Source of the DNA: Clostridiales bacterium UBA6388
Lineage (GTDB): Bacteria > Bacillota > Clostridia > Oscillospirales > Oscillospiraceae
Reading direction: 5' to 3'
Assembly: GCA_002437575.1 (NCBI GenBank)
Contig: DJQK01000053.1
Span: 1 to 6,621, forward strand
DNA length: 6,621 bases
Shown here: piece after piece, positions 1-5,993 of the stretch
Layout: every line of letters begins with the position of its first letter
Position numbering within the stretch: position 1 is the first letter of the stretch
Notes under the pieces: model-generated
What the model saw: only the letters and a program-made list of their open reading frames with translations
The model's database searches: none
What the model was told of the DNA's origin: nothing
Program-made: the position numbers and the translations under genes

Positions 1-10
1 AAGCCGCATA

Positions 11-47
11 CAAAAACACCCACCTTCCGAAACCGGAAGATGGGTGT
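11..47 (-). terminator. Rho-independent terminator of the SLH protein gene
   Basis: A 14-bp stem (16-29 against 34-47) with a 4-base loop is followed, reading on the minus strand, by a run of five T residues. The stem contains one G-T pair and is otherwise fully complementary. It begins 14 bases after the stop codon of the SLH gene. There is no T run on the plus-strand side, so it acts for the minus strand. Confidence 0.9.
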
Positions 48-60
48 TCGTTATTCTGGA

Positions 61-1287
61 TCAGTCTGCCGGCTGGATAAACCCGCGCCCGCCGATGTCC
101 ATGTACCAGACCTTGTCGCCTACCGAGAATGCGTCCGATAAGCTGTATTTTTCCACGCTCTGGACCGTCTGGCCGAGATCGACCGTCAACGGCGAGACCG
201 CCGTCACGACCGCCTCCTGACAGCTGACGGCCAGCACCGTGTCAAACTTCATATCGCCGTCATGGTCGATCACCGTCATCCGCGCATTCGCCCGCGAGAG
301 CACCTCCGCGCCCGTCTGGTTGAAATTATAGTAGTACTGCGCGTCTTCTGCCATGCTGAACGCACCGCCGGAAAGCAGCTTCGCCAGCGCCTGCGCATTT
401 TCAAACGTATAGGAAAGCTCGCTTGAAACGACGCACGGCATACCGACCACGCGTCCGTCCTTGACGTAAATATCCACATTGCGCCCGAGCATACTCAGAT
501 CCGACGAAACGGCAAACGCCTTGTGCCCCGCCAGCTTCGTCGTGCCCGCGTCCAGCCGTGCGTCCGTGCCGGTCAGATCGGCAAACTCGTTGCCTGTCAG
601 AACGCCGGTGTAGCGCGTGAGGCTGTAGCGCACCTCAAGATACGACTTCGGGTTCATCAGATCGTCCAGCACGTACCGGCTGAGCCCCTCCGCTTCGGGG
701 TCGGCGATCGCCGGGCAGCGCATTGCGTTATAAATGAGCAGGCACGCGTTGTCGCGCGTCACCGGCTGGCTGACCTGCGCCTTGAGTCCGTAGTAAATGC
801 CGAACGTCTGCGCGTCGGCGTTCACCCGCTCGTCCCAGCCCGCGCCGGAGTAGTTTTCCGGATTCTGGCCTAGAATCACGAGCAGCATTTTCGCCAGCTC
901 CTGCGCCGTCACATTGTCCTTCGGGCGGAAGCTGCCGAGGCCGTCTCCGCCGATGATGCCTTGTCCCGCGCAGTAGCCGATGTAGCTTAAAGCCCACGAG
1001 TTCTGCGCGTCATAGAAATAGACGTCTGCCGGGGCCTGCGGGTTTTCGGTGCACAAGACGGCAATGAGCTTCGCCACTTCCTCGCGCGTAATGTAATTGC
1101 CGGGCCGGAACGTGCCGTCGGTGTAGCCTGAGATGAGTCCGAGATCGACCAGCATCTGCACCGCGCCGACATTGCGGATGCTCCCCTGATCGGTAAACGC
1201 CGCGCCGCCGTCAAGCGCCAGCACGGGCACAGTCAGGCAGAGCAGCAGACAAACGCAGATCAACAGGCAAGCGGTTTTCTTCAACAT
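61..1287 (-). CDS. Secreted S-layer homology (SLH) domain protein
   Basis: A 408-residue exported protein, probably held on the cell wall. Residues 1-24 look like a signal peptide: MLKK, then a long Leu/Cys/Val-rich core ending near VLALD. SLH repeat 1 spans about 29-80 (GLISGYTDGTFRPGNYITREE), repeat 2 about 88-140 (GIIGGDGLGSFRPKDNVTAQE), and a degenerate third about 151-190 (VTRDNACLLIYNAM). SLH repeats are known to bind secondary cell-wall polymers. Residues 200-408 match no domain I recognise; they include D341-H-D-G-D-M-K-F-D349, a DxDxDxxxD pattern resembling a calcium-binding loop. The frame stays open upstream to 1539, but the start at 1287 is favoured because the signal peptide begins there and AAGGAGG lies 6 bases ahead. 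The gene has its own promoter and terminator, so it is probably monocistronic. Its substrate or role is unknown. Confidence 0.9.
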   Translation of the reverse strand: MLKKTACLLICVCLLLCLTVPVLALDGGAAFTDQGSIRNVGAVQMLVDLGLISGYTDGTFRPGNYITREEVAKLIAVLCTENPQAPADVYFYDAQNSWALSYIGYCAGQGIIGGDGLGSFRPKDNVTAQELAKMLLVILGQNPENYSGAGWDERVNADAQTFGIYYGLKAQVSQPVTRDNACLLIYNAMRCPAIADPEAEGLSRYVLDDLMNPKSYLEVRYSLTRYTGVLTGNEFADLTGTDARLDAGTTKLAGHKAFAVSSDLSMLGRNVDIYVKDGRVVGMPCVVSSELSYTFENAQALAKLLSGGAFSMAEDAQYYYNFNQTGAEVLSRANARMTVIDHDGDMKFDTVLAVSCQEAVVTAVSPLTVDLGQTVQSVEKYSLSDAFSVGDKVWYMDIGGRGFIQPAD

Positions 1288-1317
1288 ACTCCGCCTCCTT
1301 ATTATATTTCTGCATTC

Positions 1318-1346
1318 AGTATAAGCGCGCCCGCCGCCGTTTGCAA
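1318..1346 (-). promoter_or_regulatory. Sigma-A-type promoter of the SLH protein gene
   Basis: On the minus strand TTGCAA (1346-1341) and TATACT (1323-1318) are separated by exactly 17 bases. Transcription would start near 1311, giving a leader of about 24 bases that contains the AAGGAGG ribosome site. A second TATAAT at 1306-1301 has no convincing -35 partner. Confidence 0.7.
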
Positions 1347-1360
1347 GCAATGGCTCCGAT

Positions 1361-1377
1361 CTGTAATGTAACTGTAA
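1361..1377 (-). promoter_or_regulatory. Candidate activator site: TTACA direct repeats upstream of the SLH promoter
   Basis: Reading the minus strand, TTACA occurs three times (1377-1373, 1371-1367, 1366-1362); the first and third are part of TTACAG copies exactly 11 bases apart. The cluster lies 14 bases upstream of the -35 box. An 11-base period of direct repeats is typical of OmpR/PhoB-family response-regulator sites. No regulator gene is in the window, so the assignment is inference. Confidence 0.3.
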
Positions 1378-1400
1378 CGTTTGCCCGCAATTTCGGCATT

Positions 1401-1422
1401 TTCTCCACAGCTTTGTGGATAA
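1401..1422. promoter_or_regulatory. Inverted pair of DnaA-box-like sequences (or small hairpin)
   Basis: TTATCCACA, the consensus DnaA box, is present on the minus strand at 1422-1414, and TTCTCCACA, one mismatch away, on the plus strand at 1401-1409. They face each other across GCTT, so the site is also a hairpin with a 6-bp core (TCCACA/TGTGGA). It lies in the gap between the MATE and SLH genes. A T-run follows only on the plus strand, where no gene precedes it, so it is not a good terminator for the MATE gene. Confidence 0.35.
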
Positions 1423-1451
1423 TTTTTCCGGAAGTCTGCAGGCTCTGCCCG

Positions 1452-2774
1452 CTATTTTTCTTTGTAATACGGACTCGTTTTCTGCCGGCAGATCATCAGA
1501 AGCCCGCGGATGCACAGTTCGAGGGCCATCGCAATCCACATTCCCACAAGTCCAAAGCGCCGGACAAGCACCAGCGCGCTTCCGACGCGCACGAGCCAGA
1601 TGCTCCCGAGATTCAGAAGGCTCGGCACGAGCGTATCGCCTGCGCCGCGAAGTGCGCCCGCCGCCACGATCGACACGCCGAACAGCGGCTCTGCCAGAAG
1701 TTCAATACGCAGCACCCGCGCCGCCAGCTCCTGCACCTCCGGTACCGGCGTGAGCACCCGGAACACCATTGGGCACACGAGCATCATGACCGCTCCCGTC
1801 CCCGTCATCAAAGCCGCGCCGAGCCCGGTGCAGAGATTGCCGTAGCGTTTCGCGTTTTCCATATCTCCCGCGCCGACGAACCGGCCCACCAGCGCAGCTG
1901 CCGCACTCGCGATGCCGTACCCCGGCATATAGCAGAGGCTCTCGGCCGTCACGGCAAACGCATTCGCCGCGACCGCGACCGCCCCCAGCGGCGCAATGAT
2001 CGCCGTCGAGACGACCTGGGCCCCACACATTGCGACCTCCTGCACCGCCACCGGCGTTCCGATGCGAAGCGCCTTTTTGAAGATTTCCGGTTTCCATTCC
2101 CGCATCTCCCTGCGCAATCGCAGAATGGGATTTTTTCCCGCGCATTGATACAGGATCAGCACGCTCACCACCGCGCAGGCCAGCGTCGTGCCGAGTCCCG
2201 CGCCGAGAACGCCCTGCCGTGGAATGAAGATCGCGTTGAAAATGACATCCAGCACGCACATGACGGCGTTCAGGATGCTCGGGCTCAGCATATCGCCCGC
2301 GCACTGCAAAAAAGACGATGTGAGCGAGCAGATCTGCGTAAACGGCAGCATACACGAGAACATCAGAAAATAATTCCCCGCGTCCTGCGTAATTTCCGCG
2401 CCGCCGCCGAGCCACACCGGAAGCGCCTTATGAATGGCAATGCCGAGCGCGCACAAAAAAGCCGACACGACCGCCGCCGCAAGCAGCCCGTGCCGCTCGA
2501 CGCACCTGGCCTCGCGGTCGAGTCCCGCGCCGATGCGGTGCGCCGCCTGCACGGAAAAGCCCGCCGAAAGCGCATAGCACACGCCGTTGAACAGCCACGT
2601 GCTCGACGCGACCAGTCCGATGGCCGCCGACGCGTTGGCCCCGAGCCGGCCGACCATCGCCGAGTCGATATACTGCATGGCGATCGTCGTGATCTGCGTG
2701 AGGATCGCCGGCAAACTCAGCCGCCACACCTCGCGCAGCTGCGGCATGAGATTCTGAACTTTGTTTTTCTGCAT
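1452..2774 (-). CDS. MATE family efflux transporter
   Basis: A 440-residue integral membrane protein of the multidrug and toxic compound extrusion family, expected to export drugs or metabolites in exchange for Na+ or H+. The length is typical. Two homologous halves are visible: about residues 16-176 and 236-397. In the N half, TM1 carries the family pattern DSAMVGRLGA (37-46) and later FLQCAGDMLSPSILNA (155-170). The C half has the matching GALRGAGDTLVPSLLN (373-388). A charged cytoplasmic link (KNPILRLRREMREWKPEIFKK) lies between the halves at 214-234. The start at 2774 is preceded by AGGG 6 bases away and GGAG 11 bases away, a weak ribosome site; the next Met (residue 10) has none. The gene lies directly behind the terminator of the smsCB operon with no clear promoter. 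The substrate cannot be predicted, and no dedicated terminator is obvious. Confidence 0.93.
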   Translation of the reverse strand: MQKNKVQNLMPQLREVWRLSLPAILTQITTIAMQYIDSAMVGRLGANASAAIGLVASSTWLFNGVCYALSAGFSVQAAHRIGAGLDREARCVERHGLLAAAVVSAFLCALGIAIHKALPVWLGGGAEITQDAGNYFLMFSCMLPFTQICSLTSSFLQCAGDMLSPSILNAVMCVLDVIFNAIFIPRQGVLGAGLGTTLACAVVSVLILYQCAGKNPILRLRREMREWKPEIFKKALRIGTPVAVQEVAMCGAQVVSTAIIAPLGAVAVAANAFAVTAESLCYMPGYGIASAAAALVGRFVGAGDMENAKRYGNLCTGLGAALMTGTGAVMMLVCPMVFRVLTPVPEVQELAARVLRIELLAEPLFGVSIVAAGALRGAGDTLVPSLLNLGSIWLVRVGSALVLVRRFGLVGMWIAMALELCIRGLLMICRQKTSPYYKEK

Positions 2775-2791
2775 AAGTTTCCCTGCTCCGC

Positions 2792-2829
2792 AAAAAAGCG
2801 ATACCTGAACCGCGCCAAGTACCGCTTTT
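2792..2829 (-). terminator. Rho-independent terminator of the smsCB operon
   Basis: Reading the minus strand, AAAAGCGGTAC pairs with GTATCGCTTTT (one G-T pair), the stem continues inward through TTGG/TCAG with wobble pairs, and six T residues follow. It begins 25 bases after the smsB stop and its T run ends 17 bases before the MATE start codon. Confidence 0.85.
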
Positions 2830-2853
2830 GCAATGTTTCGTTTGTGCCGCGTT

Positions 2854-3780
2854 TTACCGCAGGAAGCCCTCGAGGATCTTTTCCTCGGCCTCTTCCGGCG
2901 TCAGGCCCAGCGTTTCGAGCTTGAGCAGCTGCTCACCTGCGATGCGGCCGATGGCGGCCTCGTGAATGAGCCCCGCGTCCACATGATTGCAGGAGATCTC
3001 CGGGATTGCGCGGACCTTCGCCGTGCCCATGATGATCGCGTCGCACGACACGTGGCCGAAGCACGGGCCGTTTCCCTGCACTCTGGGGTAGAAGACCTGC
3101 GTCGATTCTTCCTTCGCGACCGAGCGCGAAATAACTCTCGTGCGCGAGCCCGCGCCGTTCAAAATCACGTCCATCTCGCTGACGGCGTGCTGGTCTGCGT
3201 GCGTCAGAAGCTTTTCCGTGATCATGACCTCGGAATTTTCCCCCTCGGCCACGACCTTGGTGTAGCGCTTCGTGTCGTCGACGCCCGCGATCTGTGAGGT
3301 AAGCATCGTGATCTGTGCGCCCTCAGCCAGATAGACGATCGTCTGCGGGTTCAAGATGCGCTTGCCGGCGCCCTCGCCTTCTCCGTAGTGCTTTTCAATG
3401 TAGGTGACCTTCGCGTTCTTTTCGACATAAAACGTGTGGATGCCGTCGTGCTGGGAGTCGCAGTCGCCGCAGTTGTGGATGCCGCAGCCCGCGACGATCG
3501 TCACCTCAGCGCCCTCGCCCACAAAAAAGTCGTTATAGACCATGTCGTGGAAGCCGGACTTCGTCAGCACGACCGGAATGTGCACGTCCTCGTGCTTCGT
3601 AAAGGGCTTGATCCTGATGTCGATGCCGTCTTTGTCGGTCTTCGAGACGATCTCGATATTTTCCGTGTTGTGCCGGTAGGCCTTCTGGCCGTCGGAACGG
3701 ATGTTGACCGCGCCGGGCGCCTGTTCGCCCTTCATATCGGCGACGATCTCGAGGATGTGCTTTTGTACGTCGTTCAGCAT
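2854..3780 (-). CDS. smsB: SufB/SufD family Fe-S cluster scaffold (SmsB type)
   Basis: A 308-residue SufBD-family protein, much shorter than E. coli SufB or SufD and of the size of the single SufB-like partner in the minimal SufC/SufB systems of archaea and anaerobic bacteria (described as SMS). It should form the scaffold on which Fe-S clusters are built, driven by the neighbouring ATPase. The C-terminal SufBD signature is clear: FGHVSCDAIIMG (241-252), IPEISCNHVDAGLIHEAAIGRI (259-280), then GEQLLKLETLGLTPEEAEEKILEGF. C246 corresponds by motif to the cluster-assembly Cys405 of E. coli SufB. An additional cluster of cysteines, C99-x4-C104-x2-C107, lies in a His-rich stretch (CGIHNCGDCDSQHDGIH). 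The start codon overlaps the smsC stop (ATGCTGA, 7 bases) and GGAGG lies 10 bases upstream inside smsC, implying coupled translation. No cysteine desulfurase or second SufBD gene is adjacent. Commonly annotated SufD or SufB. Confidence 0.92.
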   Translation of the reverse strand: MLNDVQKHILEIVADMKGEQAPGAVNIRSDGQKAYRHNTENIEIVSKTDKDGIDIRIKPFTKHEDVHIPVVLTKSGFHDMVYNDFFVGEGAEVTIVAGCGIHNCGDCDSQHDGIHTFYVEKNAKVTYIEKHYGEGEGAGKRILNPQTIVYLAEGAQITMLTSQIAGVDDTKRYTKVVAEGENSEVMITEKLLTHADQHAVSEMDVILNGAGSRTRVISRSVAKEESTQVFYPRVQGNGPCFGHVSCDAIIMGTAKVRAIPEISCNHVDAGLIHEAAIGRIAGEQLLKLETLGLTPEEAEEKILEGFLR

Positions 3781-4508
3781 ATTCCGTCCACCTCCAGCAT
3801 ATTACAGCCCGTGACCGTATCGGCCAGGATCTGCGGATACATTTCATCTGCCGTGCCGCGGGCCGTGACCTGTCCGCCGGAAATAAGCACGATCTCGTCG
3901 GCCAGACGGATGATGCGCTCCTGGTGCGAGATGATGACGATCGTCCGGCCGCCCTCGTCGTGCAGGCGCTGGAACGTCTCGGTCAGCCGCGCGAACGACC
4001 ACAGGTCGATGCCCGCCTCGGGCTCGTCAAAGAGCATGAGGCTTGCGTTCTTGGCAAGGATCGTCGCAATTTCGATGCGCTTGACCTCGCCGCCGGAAAG
4101 ACTCGTGTCCACGTCGCGCGTCAGATAGTCTCTTGCGCACAGGCCGACCTTTGTGAGGTACGAACACGCCTCGTCGTGACCGAGCGTCTTGCCCGCCGCA
4201 ACGTTCAGAAGATCCGACACCCGGATGCCCTTGAAGCGCGGCGGCTGCTGGAAGCCGTAGGAGATGCCGCGCTTGGCCCGGTCGGTGATGGAAAGGCCGG
4301 TCACGTCCTCGCCGTTCCAGATGATCTGGCCCGCCGTCGGGGTCACGAGGCCCATGATGGCCTTGGCCAGCGTCGTCTTGCCGCCGCCGTTGGGGCCGGT
4401 GATGACGATGAACTTCCCGTCGTCCACCGTCAGATCGATATGCTTGAGAATGTCTACCGTTCCGCCTTCCGCGGAAGCCGAGAAGCAAAGATCTTTCAGT
4501 TCGAGCAT
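3774..4508 (-). CDS. smsC: SufC-like Fe-S assembly ABC ATPase (SmsC type)
   Basis: A 244-residue cytosolic ABC ATPase of the SufC family that supplies ATP-driven conformational change to the SufBD scaffold; it is not a transporter. Visible motifs: Walker A GPNGGGKTT (38-46), Q-loop QQPPRFKG (87-94), which is characteristic of SufC, signature LSGGE (137-141), Walker B LMLFDEPEAGID (157-168) and H-loop H195. Length matches the usual 245-250. The frame is open further upstream to 4667, but the start at 4508 is chosen because the conserved SufC N terminus (MLELKDLCFS) begins there, AGAGG lies 7 bases before it, and the promoter at 4540-4568 would exclude earlier starts. It is the first gene of a two-gene operon with smsB, overlapping it by 7 bases. 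Confidence 0.95.
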   Translation of the reverse strand: MLELKDLCFSASAEGGTVDILKHIDLTVDDGKFIVITGPNGGGKTTLAKAIMGLVTPTAGQIIWNGEDVTGLSITDRAKRGISYGFQQPPRFKGIRVSDLLNVAAGKTLGHDEACSYLTKVGLCARDYLTRDVDTSLSGGEVKRIEIATILAKNASLMLFDEPEAGIDLWSFARLTETFQRLHDEGGRTIVIISHQERIIRLADEIVLISGGQVTARGTADEMYPQILADTVTGCNMLEVDGIC

Positions 4509-4539
4509 GATTTTTCCTCTTTTTCGCAGTTGTCCAACC

Positions 4540-4568
4540 AGTATAGCATAATTTTTTGCATTGTGCAA
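4540..4568 (-). promoter_or_regulatory. Sigma-A-type promoter of the smsCB operon
   Basis: On the minus strand TTGCAC (4568-4563) and TATACT (4545-4540) lie 17 bases apart, with an extended -10 TGC directly before TATACT. The start of transcription would be near 4533, giving a leader of about 25 bases with the AGAGG ribosome site. Confidence 0.75.
4556..4568. promoter_or_regulatory. Perfect inverted repeat over the smsC -35 box, candidate operator
   Basis: TTGCA-TTG-TGCAA is a perfect 5-bp inverted repeat with a 3-base centre. It covers the whole -35 box and the start of the spacer of the smsC promoter, the position expected for a repressor. An Fe-S-responsive regulator would make biological sense but the motif does not match one that I recognise. 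Confidence 0.4.
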
Positions 4569-4579
4569 TTCTTCGTGCA

Positions 4580-4638
4580 TTTTTCCGGTATTGTTTTCCG
4601 GAAAAAGGTTTTCCGTTTTATTTTTTCCGAAATTTCCG
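4580..4638 (+). repeat. Array of five TTTCCG repeats between divergent promoters
   Basis: TTTCCG occurs on the plus strand at 4582, 4595, 4610, 4624 and 4633 (start positions), at intervals of 13, 15, 14 and 9 bases. The first two copies sit in a perfect 9-bp inverted repeat (4580-4588 against 4598-4606, loop of 9), whose right part is also a 12-bp palindrome, TTTTCCGGAAAA (4594-4605). The array fills the space between the -35 boxes of the smsC and glmU promoters. A protein-binding region is plausible; AT-rich sequence drift is the alternative. Confidence 0.4.
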
Positions 4639-4646
4639 TGGAAATT
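4631..4646. promoter_or_regulatory. Inverted repeat adjoining the glmU -35 box
   Basis: AATTTCC-GT-GGAAATT is a perfect 7-bp inverted repeat with a 2-base centre. It ends 2 bases before the -35 box of the plus-strand promoter, so a bound protein could activate or block glmU transcription. It includes the last of the TTTCCG copies. Confidence 0.4.
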
Positions 4647-4648
4647 CC

Positions 4649-4677
4649 TATACAAAAGGGAAAACATCTGCTATAAT
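4649..4677 (+). promoter_or_regulatory. Sigma-A-type promoter of glmU-prs
   Basis: TATACA (4649-4654, four of six matches to TTGACA) and a perfect TATAAT (4672-4677) are 17 bases apart, and TGC before TATAAT makes an extended -10. Transcription would begin near 4684, about 23 bases before the first in-frame ATG at 4707. Confidence 0.7.
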
Positions 4678-4706
4678 GTTCATACTTATGACCAGTCCCC
4701 GCGTGG

Positions 4707-5912
4707 ATGAAAGGATGTGTGAACGCTTTGGCCGGATTGTCCGCAGTAATTTTTATTCCCGACGATACGATGAAAACCGGTTTTTCCCGCCCAATGATGC
4801 TGCAGAATATCATGGGTACGCCTTTGCTTTCATGGCTGGCGTCCTCTCTGATTGCCGGCGGCGTTGGGCGGTTCTTTTTGGTCTGTCACGAGCGGTTCAA
4901 GCGCGAGGCAAGAGCCTGCTTCCCAGACGATATCGACTTCAGCTGCCCCTCTGTCGAGGCAACGAGCGACCAGCTGCACGTGTTTTTGTCCACGGCGGAC
5001 GAATCCGAAGAGGACATCATCGTCGTGACCGGCCCCGCGGTCATTCTTCCTTTTGCCGCCGACGAAGAGCAGTTTGATTCCGCGCCCATCGCAAGCCCCG
5101 TGAGCTCCGTTTCCCGCCAGGCCCTGATGGCGGCGCTGGACGAAAAGTTCATCTTCACCGCATTTCTCAAAGACCACGGCGTTCCCTACACCGACCGCGA
5201 CGGCGTGTACGGCGTGGCCGATCTACAGGAAATGACCAGCTGGCAGCCGGTTTTATCGCGGGCCAAGCTCTATGAGCTGTCCAGGCACGGCGTCGAGATC
5301 TGGGACTACAACACGACCTATGTAGACCCCGCGGCCAACGTCGGCCCCGGCACGGCGCTTCTGCCCGGAACGATCCTGCGCGGACAGACCTCCGTCGGCA
5401 AAAACTGCACCATCGGCCCGAACAGCTATCTGGAGAATGCCCGCGTCGGCGACGGCACGAAGGTCAACGCCTCGCAGGTCTATAATTCTTCCATCGGCTA
5501 CGACACGCACGTGGGGCCCTTTGCCTATATAAGGCCCGGATCTTCCGTCGGAAACTGCGTGCGCGTGGGCGATTTCGTGGAGATCAAAAACTCCGCCATC
5601 GGCGACGGCACGAAGATCTCACATCTGACCTATGTGGGAGACAGCGACGTCGGCAAAAACATCAACTTCGGCTGCGGCACCGTGACCGTCAACTACGACC
5701 GCGCAAAAAAATACCGCACCGTCATCGAAGACAACGCCTTCATCGGCTGCAACACGAACCTCATCGCGCCCGTGCGCGTCGGAGAGGGCGCATACATTGC
5801 CGCGGGCTCTACCATCACCGACGACATTCCCGCCATGGCCCTTTCCATTGCCCGCGCCCGCCAGCAGAACAAAAAAGACTGGGCCAGCAAGCACAAAATC
5901 AAGGAAAAGTAA
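4707..5912 (+). CDS. glmU: GlmU homologue: intact acetyltransferase domain, degenerate uridylyltransferase domain
   Basis: A 401-residue protein (E. coli GlmU: 456). GlmU normally acetylates glucosamine-1-phosphate and then makes UDP-GlcNAc for peptidoglycan. Residues 195-401 form the left-handed beta-helix acetyltransferase. Counting against E. coli GlmU with a constant 57-residue offset, R276, K294, H306 (catalytic base), Y309, N320, N329-Y330, K335 and R383 are all conserved, so this half should work. Residues 1-194 are a shrunken uridylyltransferase fold. The AAGxGTRM loop reads IPDDTMKT (17-24), E. coli Lys25 corresponds to Met30, Asp105 to Pro110 and Asn227 to Ala171, so nucleotidyl transfer is unlikely. 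The start is uncertain: ATG 4707 lacks an upstream ribosome site, and AAGGA (4711-4715) could serve GTG 4719 (spacing 3) or TTG 4728 (spacing 12). prs follows 81 bases downstream without an evident terminator. Confidence 0.85.
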   Translation: MKGCVNALAGLSAVIFIPDDTMKTGFSRPMMLQNIMGTPLLSWLASSLIAGGVGRFFLVCHERFKREARACFPDDIDFSCPSVEATSDQLHVFLSTADESEEDIIVVTGPAVILPFAADEEQFDSAPIASPVSSVSRQALMAALDEKFIFTAFLKDHGVPYTDRDGVYGVADLQEMTSWQPVLSRAKLYELSRHGVEIWDYNTTYVDPAANVGPGTALLPGTILRGQTSVGKNCTIGPNSYLENARVGDGTKVNASQVYNSSIGYDTHVGPFAYIRPGSSVGNCVRVGDFVEIKNSAIGDGTKISHLTYVGDSDVGKNINFGCGTVTVNYDRAKKYRTVIEDNAFIGCNTNLIAPVRVGEGAYIAAGSTITDDIPAMALSIARARQQNKKDWASKHKIKEK

Positions 5913-5993
5913 TTCGTATTTCTGCGGTGCAAGCCGCTGAATAAACAGAACGTAAGAACAACCGGAATTCAAAAATTATGGGGGTAATTTCAT

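Noticed and set aside
1288..1539. 84-residue N-terminal extension of the SLH protein
   Set aside because: The extension would place the signal peptide internally, crosses the predicted promoter and overlaps the end of the MATE gene. AAGGAGG is correctly placed for the start at 1287.
1341..2924. Long plus-strand open frame (about 527 codons) antisense to the MATE gene
   Set aside because: Its translation is low-complexity and rich in Arg, His and Ala with no recognisable domain, and it exactly mirrors a well-supported MATE gene. It is a by-product of GC-rich codons on the other strand.
4509..4667. 53-residue N-terminal extension of SmsC
   Set aside because: It runs through the predicted promoter and the repeat array and has no similarity to SufC N termini.
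3388..4676. Plus-strand open frames antisense to smsB and smsC
   Set aside because: The opposite strand carries complete SufBD and SufC motif sets with ribosome sites and a promoter. The antisense translations show no domain or ribosome site.
4556..5077. Overlapping plus-strand open frame in the divergent region and glmU 5' end
   Set aside because: It is in a different frame from the recognisable GlmU sequence and starts upstream of the promoter; its translation is Arg-rich with no domain.
5923..5940. Possible hairpin between glmU and prs (GCGG/CCGC)
   Set aside because: The stem is only 4 bp and has no following T run, so it is not a credible terminator.
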